Assembly: GCA_023460175.1 (NCBI GenBank)
Contig: JAEWRC010000060.1
Span: 1-41,941 of the forward strand
Direction: 5' to 3'
Length of the DNA stretch: 41,941 nucleotides
From: Actinomycetes bacterium
GTDB lineage: Bacteria > Actinomycetota > Actinomycetes > Mycobacteriales > Mycobacteriaceae
Under the pieces are notes generated by a model, which was not told the origin of the DNA, did not search any database, and worked only from the letters and a program-made list of their open reading frames with translations. Both the position numbers and the translations under genes were made by a program. Positions 8,749-18,528 of this stretch are shown here, in pieces (position 1 is the first letter of the stretch; each line of letters begins with the position of its first letter).

Positions 8749-11700
8749 CTACGGCTTGATGCGGATCTCGCCCGGTTTCCACAGCCCGGAACGTGTCGCG
8801 CTGCCCAGGTCGATCTCGGCGGGCGTCGCGTCGACGATGGTCTCGAAGCGGCGCAGCGAGCCCCAGTCCCGGCCCCAGTCCTGCGACAGGTAGGTGGCCA
8901 TCACGTGCTGGCGCAGCAGCAGGTCGCTGATGCCCAGCAGGCCGCCGTTGATGCCGTCCTGCCAGGTGTCGGTGTCGAGCCGTTTGGCGTTGTAGTCCGG
9001 GGTGATCCGGTAGTTCGGCACCTCGGTGACGCCGTTGGCGTGCAGCATCGGCTGCTGGCACGGGAAGGCCAGGCCCACGGCCCAGTCCATCAGCACCGGC
9101 TGCTCGGATCCGACGTACTCCTGGATGGAGCGCAGTTCGGGCACTCGCGGGGGTGTCACGGCGATCCAGTCGCCCGGCGTCAGCGACGCGTCGTCGGCGA
9201 CTACCCGGACAAACGTTGCCTCCGCGGGGATCTGGGCGCGCGGGAAGCGCAGGTTGCGCCACGACGGGGCCGGGCCCAGGTCGTAGGGCACCAGCCGGCC
9301 CAGCGCCTCGGGGGCGCCGTCGGGTCCGGGGCGGCCGTACTCGAGTTCGACGGCCTGCCCCTCGGTGTGGCCGTTGTAGACGCTGTTGCCGGTGATGGTG
9401 CCCGCGGCGGTGATGACCACCAGCGGATGGCCGTCGTCCTCGGCCGGCAGCTCGTACCAGGCCGAGGCCAGCGTGCTGGGCTGCTGCGGGCCCCTCACGT
9501 AGCTGCCGGCCAGCGGCACCCGCGCGGGGTCCAGCCCGTAGGGCAGCGGCACCGTGGAGTCGTTGACGCCGGGGGTCTCGAGTTCCTCCGGGGCGTCCCA
9601 GTCGTAGTCGGAGCCTGGCACCACCCGGTTGAGCCGAATCGCCTCGGCGACAATGTGTTCGGGCACACCGTTGGCGGTGAAGCCGACCGGGCGCTCGCCG
9701 CCGAGCGGGCCGAGGGTGCCGAACGGGCCGCCGACGGGTGTCAGGAAGCCGTCGCCTGCGTCCGGTTCCACCAGCACGTCGTCGGCCAGGCCGCAGCCGC
9801 CGGTGAAGGCGCGTAGGTTGGCCCACGCGTTCGAGTACGTCGGGTACTGCCGGACCACGCCGACCAGCATCGAGGCGATGAAGACCACGACCATGAAGCC
9901 CGCGGCCACCGGGATCGGGGCCGCGGTCACGGCCCGGGCGATCCGGCCCTCGCCACGGTCGCGCGGCGCGAAGTGCAGCCAGGCGGTGTACACCGCGGAG
10001 ATGGCGAACAGCACGAAAAACATGGTGCTGACGGTGATCCCGGCGATGGCGGGTTTGTCGTTGTTGAACGGTACGCCGAAGCTCGACACGTACCACCAGC
10101 CGTTGGTGGTCGACCAGCACAGCGCCATCACGAACAGCAGCGCGGTGACGAACGCCATCCGGTTGCGCGACCAGCGCAGCACGGTGCGTGACACCAGCAC
10201 GGTGGCCAGCGCGGCCACCGCGGCGCCGACGGCGGCGAACAGGCCGAAGTGGTGCACCCACTTGGTGGGGGTGAACATCAGCACGAACATGGTGGCGAAG
10301 ATGACGCCCATCAGCCGCCAGGCCGGCCCGCGGGCCACCCCGGAGATCCGCTTGCGCCGCAGCATGATGAACATCGCCGCGAACAGCGACAGCGCGGTGA
10401 TCAGGAAGCCGAACCGGCGCGACAGCGAGCCGTCCACGGTCGGCAGGATCAGGTAGTAGTAGCGCAGGTTCTCGGTGTACCACTCCTGGCTCGGACCGAT
10501 CGCGGTGCGGATCCGGGTGGCCTCCAACACCGTGGCGAAGGTCTGATCGGCGAAGACCACCGTCAGCACCACGGTGCCGGCGGCCAGCAGCGGCAGCAGC
10601 AGCGGCCACAGGCCGACCACGCGGCGACGCCGGGCCACGATGCGCAGGATGGGTCGGCCACCGGCGATCAGCGCGGCCACCGCGATCAGCCCGGTGGGCT
10701 GGATGCCGAGGGTGAAGGCGGCGGTGATGATCGCCAGCGCCGCGGGGGTGAGCCGGCCGGAGGTGATCGCGCGTTCGATCAGCACGTAGGTGATCAGGGC
10801 GCCGACGGCGATCTGGCCCTCGGGGCGCAGGCCGTTGTTGAACGGCATCCACGCGGCGAGCAGGACCATGCCCGCCGCCCACAGCGCCGGGCGGCTGGCC
10901 ACCACGGCCGGGCCGAACCGGGGCAGTACCTCGCGGGACAGCAGCAGCCAGCAGACCAGTGCGGCAACCAGATCCGGCAGCCGCATCCAGATGCTCGCGG
11001 TGCTGACGTGGGTCATCAGCGCCAGCAGGTTGTAGTACCAGCCGAACGGGTCCTCGGGGCTGCCGAACCAGCGGAAGTAGTTCGACATGTAGCCGGCGTG
11101 GTCGGCGACGCGCGCCATGCCCAGGATGTAGCCGTCGTCCGAGGAGTTGGCGCCGGCCACGTACCAGATCAGGAAGGCCGAGATCACCGTCGCGTCGACC
11201 GCGGTGAAGGTGCGCCAGCGGCCCGGGATCAGCCGCCGCATGCGCCGCCCGTCGACGCGGTCGAGGCGCCACAGCGCCAGCACCGCGATCACGGTCGCCG
11301 CGATGGCCAGCAGCATCGCCGCGAGCTTCAACGGCGTTGGGGTGCTGGAGAATCGGGTGTCGATGGTCGCCGAGAAGGACAGGCCGGGCGGGGCCGGCCC
11401 GCTGAGTTCGGTGAAGACGCCGACGATCGCCGGGCGCAGGTTCGGGTCGGCGAAGCCGGTGCGCTGCGGGCTGCCGTCGCGCTGGCTCAGGCCCACGAAC
11501 TCGGCGTAGGTGCTCTCCTCCGAGGAGGTGATCTCGATGCGTTCGCAACCGGCGGCCTCGACCCGTTGGCGCGGCACGCTGGCCACCACCACGTTGCGGT
11601 CGGTGATGTCGACGCGCTGCGCGGTGACGTTGACGAACAGGCCGTTGAGTGCGGCGTCCTTACCGTCGGCCGGGGCGGTGCCGAGCACCATGGCGCCCTC

Positions 11701-11967
11701 GGGCGGCAGGTCGCGGATCACCTGACACGGGATGGTCGCCGTCAGCGACACTGGGGCCTGCGAGATCAGCGGCGCGGTGACGTTGCCGAGCTGCCCGCCC
11801 TGGGGCCAGTTCAGCGTCGCGGTGGTCTGTACCACCGGCAGCAGCGGGGTGGCGACGGCCAGCACGAAGCCGATGAGCCCGGCGATCATCGCGACCCAGC
11901 GGGCCACGGTGACGTCCTTGGCGGTGTCGCCGGGCGCCGGCGGGGGGATGGTCTGCGTATCGGTCAT
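8749..11967 (-). CDS. embB: Arabinosyltransferase EmbB
   Basis: EmbB is a GT-C membrane glycosyltransferase that extends cell-wall arabinan from decaprenyl-phosphoryl-arabinose and is the main ethambutol target. The 1,072 residues (1,098 in M. tuberculosis) show a first membrane span with LPVVQTTATLNWPQ after it, many further spans, and a large C-terminal soluble carbohydrate-binding part. The catalytic Asp pair is in SSDDGYILGMARVADHAGYM; Asp277 and Met284 here correspond to Asp299 and Met306 of the tuberculosis protein. The start ATG 11967 overlaps the embA stop by 4 bases (ATGA). It is the last gene of the arabinan operon, which identifies it as embB because the mycobacterial order is embC-embA-embB. 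Confidence 0.96.
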   Translation of the reverse strand: MTDTQTIPPPAPGDTAKDVTVARWVAMIAGLIGFVLAVATPLLPVVQTTATLNWPQGGQLGNVTAPLISQAPVSLTATIPCQVIRDLPPEGAMVLGTAPADGKDAALNGLFVNVTAQRVDITDRNVVVASVPRQRVEAAGCERIEITSSEESTYAEFVGLSQRDGSPQRTGFADPNLRPAIVGVFTELSGPAPPGLSFSATIDTRFSSTPTPLKLAAMLLAIAATVIAVLALWRLDRVDGRRMRRLIPGRWRTFTAVDATVISAFLIWYVAGANSSDDGYILGMARVADHAGYMSNYFRWFGSPEDPFGWYYNLLALMTHVSTASIWMRLPDLVAALVCWLLLSREVLPRFGPAVVASRPALWAAGMVLLAAWMPFNNGLRPEGQIAVGALITYVLIERAITSGRLTPAALAIITAAFTLGIQPTGLIAVAALIAGGRPILRIVARRRRVVGLWPLLLPLLAAGTVVLTVVFADQTFATVLEATRIRTAIGPSQEWYTENLRYYYLILPTVDGSLSRRFGFLITALSLFAAMFIMLRRKRISGVARGPAWRLMGVIFATMFVLMFTPTKWVHHFGLFAAVGAAVAALATVLVSRTVLRWSRNRMAFVTALLFVMALCWSTTNGWWYVSSFGVPFNNDKPAIAGITVSTMFFVLFAISAVYTAWLHFAPRDRGEGRIARAVTAAPIPVAAGFMVVVFIASMLVGVVRQYPTYSNAWANLRAFTGGCGLADDVLVEPDAGDGFLTPVGGPFGTLGPLGGERPVGFTANGVPEHIVAEAIRLNRVVPGSDYDWDAPEELETPGVNDSTVPLPYGLDPARVPLAGSYVRGPQQPSTLASAWYELPAEDDGHPLVVITAAGTITGNSVYNGHTEGQAVELEYGRPGPDGAPEALGRLVPYDLGPAPSWRNLRFPRAQIPAEATFVRVVADDASLTPGDWIAVTPPRVPELRSIQEYVGSEQPVLMDWAVGLAFPCQQPMLHANGVTEVPNYRITPDYNAKRLDTDTWQDGINGGLLGISDLLLRQHVMATYLSQDWGRDWGSLRRFETIVDATPAEIDLGSATRSGLWKPGEIRIKP

Positions 11968-14900
11968 GGGAGTGCCCTGATCGGTCCGGTGCGGTGCCAG
12001 CCGGAAACTCGCTGGGCGCCTGTGTCGATGACGGCGTCGGGGGCGGCCTCGGCGGACACCACGCGGTCGAAACGTTCGATGGAACCCCAGTCCCGATACC
12101 AGTCGTCGCGCAGATACGACGGGACCGTGGCGGTGGTCAGCAACGCCTGGATGAACAGGAACGGCCCGCCGTCCTGCGCGGACTGCCACTGGTTCGACGA
12201 CGTCACGACCTGCTTGAAGTTCGGCAGGATGCGGTACTCCGGCAGTTCGGCCACCCCCAGGCGCTCGGCGAACGGACGCTGGCAGGGGAAGTTCGCCGCG
12301 GTGGCGATGTCCATCAGCACCGGGGTCGACGAGCCCAGGAACTCCTGAGCGGTCTGCAGGACCGGCGCGCGCGGCGGCGTGAAGCCGAACCACTGGTCCT
12401 CCGACAGGTTCGGGTCATCGGCCACGATGCGCGCCACGTTGGCCTCCGGCGGCGCCCACGACATCGGGAAACGCAGGTTGCGCCAGGCCTTTTGGGCGAA
12501 GATGTCGATGGGCTGCACCTCGTCGAGTGCGGTGTAGCTGCCGTCGGGATGGTGCACGCCCCACTGCAGCTTGAGCGACTGCCCGTAGTTGAAGCCGCCC
12601 TCCTCGTCGTAGTACCAGATGGCGCCGGCCGCGGCGACGGTCACCAGCGGACGGTCCGGGGTCCGCGGCGGCAGCTGGTACCAGGCCGAGGTGGCTTGGG
12701 CGGCAAGGCGATTCTCGCCGTAGCTGCCCAGCACCGGGGTGCGCTCGGGGTCCAGGCCGAACGGCAGGAACACCCGCGAGCCGTTGACGCCGACGGGGCC
12801 GTAGCCGCCGCCGGTGCCCGCGGCGTAGCCGACGCCGACGTTGGGCTTGTTGGGCGAGCCGTCGGAGTTCACCAGGCCGGGATTGGCGGTGACGGGTTCG
12901 GCGGGCTCGAGGATCTCGCTGATCCCGTTGGGAGTGAAGCCGATCGGGTCCTCGCCGCCCAGCGGGCCGTACTCACCGTAGGGCTGGCCGGGCACCGGCG
13001 CCAGCATCCCGGCGTTGGTGTCGGGTTCCACCAGCACGTCGTCGGCCATGGCGCAGCTCGAGCCGGTCAGCGCGGCCAGGTTGGTCTTGCCGGTGGTGTA
13101 GACGGGATAGCGCTGCACGAAGCCCTTGGCCATCGAGCCCACCTGCAGCAGCACCATCAGCAGCGCCACGATCAGCATCGGGGTCGAGGCCAGCACCCGG
13201 TTGCGGCGCGTGTTGGCCACCTCGGTGTGCCCGGCGTAGTCGATCCGGAAGTGCAGCCAGCCGGCCAGCAGCGCGCACAGGATGGCCAGCACCAGGAACA
13301 TCGTCGTCACGGGCTGTCCGGCCAGCACCGGCTGGCGGTCCCACCACGGCACCCCGTAGTTGCCGGTGTAGAACCAGCCGTTGATGCCGGAGGTGGCCCA
13401 GGCGACGACGAACAGCAGCGCGGTGACGTACAGCGCGAGGTTGCGTCGGCTGTGCAGGCCCACCCGGGAGAACGCGAACGCGGTGACGCCGCCCAGCGCC
13501 CCGGCCAGCCCCGCGAACGCGCCGAACTGCACGGCCCACTTGGTGGGGGTGAACGTCAGCAGCAGCAGACCGACCGCGGTGCTGCCGATCAGGCGCCACA
13601 CCGGGCCGTTGGCTGCGCCGGGCACCTTGCCGCGCCGCAGCAGCACCGCGAGCAGCCCGAACAGGCACAGCAGCATCAGCAGCACGGCGAAGCGCCGGGT
13701 CAGCGAGCCGTCGACGCTCTCCTCGACGGTCAGGAAGTAGTACCGCAGGAAGTCCTGGTACCAGGCGATGGTGGGGCCGACGACGTACTTGATGCGGGCC
13801 GACTCGGCGACCGTGGCCAGGGTCTGGTCGCGGAAGACCACCACGAAGATCAGCGACAGCGCCGCCGCCAGCGGTGCCAGCTGGGCCAACAGCCCGTCGA
13901 CGGGGCGGCGCTCGCGGACGATGCGGGCCAGCGCCCGGGCGCCGACCAGTAGCGGCGCGAGCGCGATGAGGCCCTGCGGTGCCGTCGTCACGCTGAACAC
14001 CGCGACGACGATCGCCGCCGCGGCCAGCCACAACCGGCGGGTGCCGATGGCGTTCTCCACCAGCGCCCAGGTGGCCAGCGCGCCGAACGCGATCAGCGGC
14101 TCGGGCCGCAGCCCGTTGTTGAACGGCAACCAGGCCGCCAGGAACACCGCGGCGGTGGTCCACACGGTCACGCGGTTGACGGCCAGCGCGCGGCCCAGCC
14201 GCGGCAGCGCCCAGCGGCTCAGGATGAGCCAGGTCGCGATGCCGGCCAGGGTGGCGGGCACCCGCAGCCACACCCCGTGGGTGCTGATCGCGGCCAGTTG
14301 CGCGAGCACCGACTGATACCAGTCGAACGGGGCCTCGCTCGCGCCGAAGTAGCGGAAGTAGTTGGCGCTGTAGCCGGCCTCCCCGGAGATCCGGGCGATG
14401 GTCGCGTTGTAGCCGTCGTCCGACGACGTGGCGCCGATGACGTGCCAGACCGCCAGCGTGCCGATGACGCCGAGGTCGGCCAGCCAGGTGGCCAGTCCGA
14501 CCCGGGTCAGCCGCCGCCAGGCGTGCCGCACCGCGTGCGCCGAGCGCCGGTTCAGCCACGCCAGCGCGACGATCGAGACGATCACGCAGGCCACTCCGAG
14601 CACCATCGCGGCCAGCTTGAGCGCGCCCGGCGAGCTGATGAACCGGGTGTCGATGTCCACGAAGGCCGACAGGCCCGGCTGCGGCGCCACCTGAAGTTCG
14701 GTGAACAGGCCGGCAACCTGCGGCTTCTTCTCGGGTGCCAGGGTGCCCGCGGCGTCGGGCAGGCCGACGAAGTCGGCGCCCACCCCGCCGGCGTTGGCCC
14801 AGATGTTCAGGGTGCTGCAGGCGCCGGCGTCGACGTCGGCGCGGGGGGCGGCCGCCGCGACAGAGTCGCGGAAGGCGACGAAGACGATGTCGGCGTTGGC

Positions 14901-15206
14901 CCGGACGAACAGTCCGTTGCGGCTGGCGTCGATGCCACGCTCGGGGATGGTGGAGAACACCAGGCCGCCCTCGGGCGGCAGGGAGGCCACGGCCGCGCAC
15001 GGGATGGACACGTCGAGGGTCCGGGGCGCGCCGGAGACCAGCGGGGCGGTGACGTCGCTGACGAAGCCGTCCTCGCCCGGGGTCTGCGGCCAGCTGATGG
15101 TGGCGGTGGTCTGGTTGACCGGCAGTAACGGCACCAGGCCGCACAGCAGTATCCCGGCGATCCCCGCGACGACGGCGATGACGCGAGCAATGCGGAGATC
15201 TGGCAC
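11964..15206 (-). CDS. embA: Arabinosyltransferase EmbA
   Basis: EmbA pairs with EmbB in a complex that makes the terminal branched arabinan of arabinogalactan. At 1,080 residues it is close to the family length of about 1,094. The N-terminal span is followed by LLPVNQTTATISWPQ, the catalytic loop is SSDDGYNATIARISGEAGY, and the C-terminal half is the soluble binding domain. The start is taken as GTG 15206, giving MPDLRIARVIAVVAG; the tuberculosis protein begins about 8 residues earlier, and no good ribosome-binding site is visible, so the exact start is uncertain. There are 52 bases between embC and embA, the widest gap in this operon, and the gene overlaps embB by 4 bases. Confidence 0.95.
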   Translation of the reverse strand: MPDLRIARVIAVVAGIAGILLCGLVPLLPVNQTTATISWPQTPGEDGFVSDVTAPLVSGAPRTLDVSIPCAAVASLPPEGGLVFSTIPERGIDASRNGLFVRANADIVFVAFRDSVAAAAPRADVDAGACSTLNIWANAGGVGADFVGLPDAAGTLAPEKKPQVAGLFTELQVAPQPGLSAFVDIDTRFISSPGALKLAAMVLGVACVIVSIVALAWLNRRSAHAVRHAWRRLTRVGLATWLADLGVIGTLAVWHVIGATSSDDGYNATIARISGEAGYSANYFRYFGASEAPFDWYQSVLAQLAAISTHGVWLRVPATLAGIATWLILSRWALPRLGRALAVNRVTVWTTAAVFLAAWLPFNNGLRPEPLIAFGALATWALVENAIGTRRLWLAAAAIVVAVFSVTTAPQGLIALAPLLVGARALARIVRERRPVDGLLAQLAPLAAALSLIFVVVFRDQTLATVAESARIKYVVGPTIAWYQDFLRYYFLTVEESVDGSLTRRFAVLLMLLCLFGLLAVLLRRGKVPGAANGPVWRLIGSTAVGLLLLTFTPTKWAVQFGAFAGLAGALGGVTAFAFSRVGLHSRRNLALYVTALLFVVAWATSGINGWFYTGNYGVPWWDRQPVLAGQPVTTMFLVLAILCALLAGWLHFRIDYAGHTEVANTRRNRVLASTPMLIVALLMVLLQVGSMAKGFVQRYPVYTTGKTNLAALTGSSCAMADDVLVEPDTNAGMLAPVPGQPYGEYGPLGGEDPIGFTPNGISEILEPAEPVTANPGLVNSDGSPNKPNVGVGYAAGTGGGYGPVGVNGSRVFLPFGLDPERTPVLGSYGENRLAAQATSAWYQLPPRTPDRPLVTVAAAGAIWYYDEEGGFNYGQSLKLQWGVHHPDGSYTALDEVQPIDIFAQKAWRNLRFPMSWAPPEANVARIVADDPNLSEDQWFGFTPPRAPVLQTAQEFLGSSTPVLMDIATAANFPCQRPFAERLGVAELPEYRILPNFKQVVTSSNQWQSAQDGGPFLFIQALLTTATVPSYLRDDWYRDWGSIERFDRVVSAEAAPDAVIDTGAQRVSGWHRTGPIRALP

Positions 15207-15258
15207 GAGGGTCGATGGTATGCGACCGCGATGAGAGCCCGGGTAGGGCCGCGCCGAG

Positions 15259-18200
15259 TCAGGACTGGCGCAGCGGCGCCGGACTCCACAGGCCGCTGCG
15301 GGTGGCGGTGCCCAGATCGATCTCGGCGGGCTCGGCGTTCGGGTAGAACGGCAGCAACCGCTGCAGCGAGCCCCAGTCGCGGAACCAGTCGTCCTGCAGG
15401 TAGGTCGGCACCGTGGAGGCGCGGAACAGCAGTTCGCTCAGGCCCAGCGGCCCGCCGCCCAGGTAGTCCATCACCGGCGAGTTGGCCTCGGCGCCGAAGC
15501 GGTCCGGCAGGATCCGCCACTTGGGCACCTCGGTCACGCCGTACTGGTGGCCGAACGGCCGCTGGCACGGGAAGGCCAGGCCGACGAGCCAGTCCAGGAA
15601 CACCGGATCGGTCGATCCGACGACGTCCTGCAGGCTCTCCAGGTCCGGGATGCGCGGCGGGGTCAGCGCGATCCAGTGCGTGGGCGCCAGGTCGTCGTCG
15701 GTGGCCACCAGCCGGATCTGGGTGGCGTCGCGCGGGATGGCGCTCAGCGGGGCCCGCAGGTTGCGCCAGGCCGGCGCGGCGCCGACGTCGGCGAAACCGA
15801 TCGAGCCGCCGGGTTTGCCGTCCTCGCCGGCCCACTGCACGACGACCTCGCCCGGGTCGAACCGGCCGGCCGCCGAGACCACCAGCAGCGGCCCGGCCTC
15901 GTCGCGCGGCGGCAGCTGGTACCAGGCCGAGCGCAGCACCGCGGGCTGCTGGGCGCCGGAGCGCCAGCTGCCCAGCACCGGGGTGGTCGCCGGCGACAGC
16001 CCGAACGGCAGCCGCGCGCGGGAGCCGTTGGCGCCGGTGGTGGCGATGGTGCCGCCCTCGGTGCCGGCCTCGCCGGTGTTGTCCTCGGTGCCGCCGGTGT
16101 CGGCGAAGTTGGTGGCCGCCGGGGTGTCGGTGACCGCGTCCGGGGAGACGTCCGAGGGAATCCCGTTGGGCGAGAAGCCGGTGGCGATCACCTGGCCGAG
16201 CGCGCCGCCGATGTCGACGCCGGGGGCCGGGGTGAGCATGCCGAGGTTGGCGTCCTGCTCGACCAGCACGTCGTCGGCCAGCCCGCACGTCTTGCCGGTC
16301 AGGGCCTGCAGGTTGGACCGGCCCACCGACCACGCCGGGTACTGCGCGGTCATGCCCAGCGTCAGCGAGAGGACCTCGAAGAACACCAGGAACCACGACG
16401 CGATGGCCAGCGGGGAGCGCAGCAGCCGGCCGAACCGGTTGGGCCGCCAGGGCGCGTCGCCGTTGCTGGGCGAGGTGAACTTGAAGTGGAAGTAGGTGGC
16501 CAGCAGCAACACCAGGACCGACAGCCCCAGCAGCATGGTGGTGAAGCCGAACCGCCACTCCGGGAACTCATTCGACCAGGGCACCCCGAAGTTGGAGACG
16601 TACCACCAGCCGTTCACCGTCGCGAACGACAGCGCCACCACGAACAGCACCACGGCCCCGAAGATGGTGCGGTTGCGCCGCGACTGCATCGCGTGCGCGG
16701 TGACCGCGACCGCGGCCAGCGCGCCCAGCGATCCGGCCAGGCCCGCGAACACACCGAAGTGGTGCGTCCACTTGGTGGGGGTGAGCATCAGCGCCAGGAA
16801 CGACACGATGGTGATGCCGATGATGCGTCGGCTGGGGCCCGCGGCGGTGCCCGGAATCCGGCCCTTGCGCAACGACATTGCCACCGCGACGCCGAGCGCC
16901 AGCAGCACCGAGAGCACCGCGAAGCGCCGGGCCACCGAGCCGTCGGGGCTGGTGGTGAACAGCCGCGAGTAGCGGATGTGTTCGTCGAACCAGCTCAGGC
17001 TGGGCCCGATCGCGGACTTGAAGGTGCTGGCCTGGATCTCGGCGGCGAACGTCTGGTCGCGGAAGATCAGGATCGCAGTGACGGTGACGGCGGCAGCCAG
17101 CGGGGCCAGCAGCGCCAGGCGGCCGAACTGGCGCGAGCGGCGATGCAAGATGGTGCGCAGCGGCCCGATGGCCACCAGCAGCGCGCCGATGGAGGCGACG
17201 CCGGTGGGCCCGGAGAACAGCGTCAGCGCGCCGATGATGCAGGCGACCGCGACCGGTAGCAGCCGGCTGGTGGCGACCGCGCGTTCCACCGAGCACCAGG
17301 TCAGCAGGATGCCCAGGGCGATGATCGGTTCGGGGCGCAGTCCGTTGTTCAGCGGCAGCCACACCGCCAGGAACATGCCGGCGGCGGTCCAACTGGCCGC
17401 GGTGCTGGTCTTGACCGCGCTGCCCAGCCGCGGCAGCACCTCCCGGCTGATCAGCCACCAGCACGCCAGCGCCATCAGCAGCGTCGGCAGCCGCATCCAG
17501 ATGCTGGCGGTCGAGACGTGCGACCACACCGCCAGCAGGTCGTAGTACCAGCCGAACGGCGCCTCGGGGGTGCCGAACCAGCGGTAGTAGTTGGCCATGT
17601 AGCCGGCGTTCTCCGACACCCGCGCCATGGTCAGGATGTAGCCGTCGTCGGCGGTGTTGGCGCCCACGAAGTGCCACCACACCAGGGCGGTGGCGACCAG
17701 GGCGTCCAGGCCGCTCATCGACCACCAGCGCGACGGGAGGAAGCGCCGGTGCCGGACCCCGTCGGCGGTGTCCAGGATGTGCAGCGCGATCAGCGCGGCG
17801 ATGGTCAGCAGGACGCCGAGGATCATCGCGACGAGCTTGAGGGTGGTGGGCGCGGTGCTGTAGCGGCTGTCGATGGTGGCCGACAGGTTCAGGCCCGGCG
17901 GCGCGGGACCGGCGAGATCGGTGAACACGCCGACGATCTGGGGCCGGAAGTCGTAGCCGCCGCGCTCCCCGCGCAGCGGGGCCTCGGGATCGTCGGGGGT
18001 GGCGTCGGTGCCGTCGGCCTGGGTCAGTCCGACGAACTCGGCGGTGACCTTGTCGGCGTGCGCGGTGAACCGCAGTTCCTCACAGGCCGGGCTGAGCACC
18101 GCGCTCATCGGCGCGACGACCACGGGGGTGTTGCGGACGACGACGTTGAGGTTGTTGTTGGCGCGTTCGATCAGCAGGCCGCGGTCGACAGCCTTGGGGG

Positions 18201-18528
18201 CCTGCTTGGGCACCGTGGACAGCAGCACCGAGCGTCCCGCGTTGTCCGGGCCGTCGAGGCCGGCGGCCACCTGGCACGGGACGGTGATGTCCAGATCGGT
18301 GGCCACATACGAGATCAGCGGCGCGGTGACGCTGTCGAGTTCGCCGTTCTGCGGCCAGTTCAGTTCGGCGGTGGTCTGCTCGACGGGCAGGAACGGGGTG
18401 GCGATCGCCAGCAGCGCGCCCAGCAATCCCGCGACGATCGCGACCGCACGGGCCGTGCGGTATCGAGGCGCCGTGTCATCCACGGACCTAGATGGTAATG
18501 CGCCCGGTCCAGGCGATTGCACGGTCAT
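15259..18528 (-). CDS. embC: Arabinosyltransferase EmbC
   Basis: EmbC builds the arabinan of lipoarabinomannan. The 1,089 residues are near the 1,094 of the tuberculosis homologue. Features in order: N-terminal span with TPFLPVEQTTAELNWPQNG after it, the GT-C catalytic loop NTADDGYILTMARVSENAGY, a long multi-span core, and the C-terminal carbohydrate-binding domain ending in GTATRSGLWSPAPL. The frame is open upstream for 84 codons, but ATG 18528 overlaps the aftA stop by one base (TGATG) and begins the recognisable EmbC start. First of the three emb genes in transcription order. Confidence 0.96.
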   Translation of the reverse strand: MTVQSPGPGALPSRSVDDTAPRYRTARAVAIVAGLLGALLAIATPFLPVEQTTAELNWPQNGELDSVTAPLISYVATDLDITVPCQVAAGLDGPDNAGRSVLLSTVPKQAPKAVDRGLLIERANNNLNVVVRNTPVVVAPMSAVLSPACEELRFTAHADKVTAEFVGLTQADGTDATPDDPEAPLRGERGGYDFRPQIVGVFTDLAGPAPPGLNLSATIDSRYSTAPTTLKLVAMILGVLLTIAALIALHILDTADGVRHRRFLPSRWWSMSGLDALVATALVWWHFVGANTADDGYILTMARVSENAGYMANYYRWFGTPEAPFGWYYDLLAVWSHVSTASIWMRLPTLLMALACWWLISREVLPRLGSAVKTSTAASWTAAGMFLAVWLPLNNGLRPEPIIALGILLTWCSVERAVATSRLLPVAVACIIGALTLFSGPTGVASIGALLVAIGPLRTILHRRSRQFGRLALLAPLAAAVTVTAILIFRDQTFAAEIQASTFKSAIGPSLSWFDEHIRYSRLFTTSPDGSVARRFAVLSVLLALGVAVAMSLRKGRIPGTAAGPSRRIIGITIVSFLALMLTPTKWTHHFGVFAGLAGSLGALAAVAVTAHAMQSRRNRTIFGAVVLFVVALSFATVNGWWYVSNFGVPWSNEFPEWRFGFTTMLLGLSVLVLLLATYFHFKFTSPSNGDAPWRPNRFGRLLRSPLAIASWFLVFFEVLSLTLGMTAQYPAWSVGRSNLQALTGKTCGLADDVLVEQDANLGMLTPAPGVDIGGALGQVIATGFSPNGIPSDVSPDAVTDTPAATNFADTGGTEDNTGEAGTEGGTIATTGANGSRARLPFGLSPATTPVLGSWRSGAQQPAVLRSAWYQLPPRDEAGPLLVVSAAGRFDPGEVVVQWAGEDGKPGGSIGFADVGAAPAWRNLRAPLSAIPRDATQIRLVATDDDLAPTHWIALTPPRIPDLESLQDVVGSTDPVFLDWLVGLAFPCQRPFGHQYGVTEVPKWRILPDRFGAEANSPVMDYLGGGPLGLSELLFRASTVPTYLQDDWFRDWGSLQRLLPFYPNAEPAEIDLGTATRSGLWSPAPLRQS

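Noticed and set aside
8624..11548. Long minus-strand open frame of 974 codons inside embB
   Set aside because: It is an Arg/His/Pro-rich shadow of the embB frame, common in high-GC DNA; it has no recognisable motif, while embB itself is clear.
10249..12348. Plus-strand open frame of 699 codons opposite embB and the end of embA
   Set aside because: Composition (Gln, His, Gly, Arg, Val) is that of the complement of membrane-protein codons, with no fold or motif.
12973..15144. Minus-strand open frame of 723 codons opposite frame of embA
   Set aside because: A frame shadow of embA, extremely Arg-rich, with no start signal.
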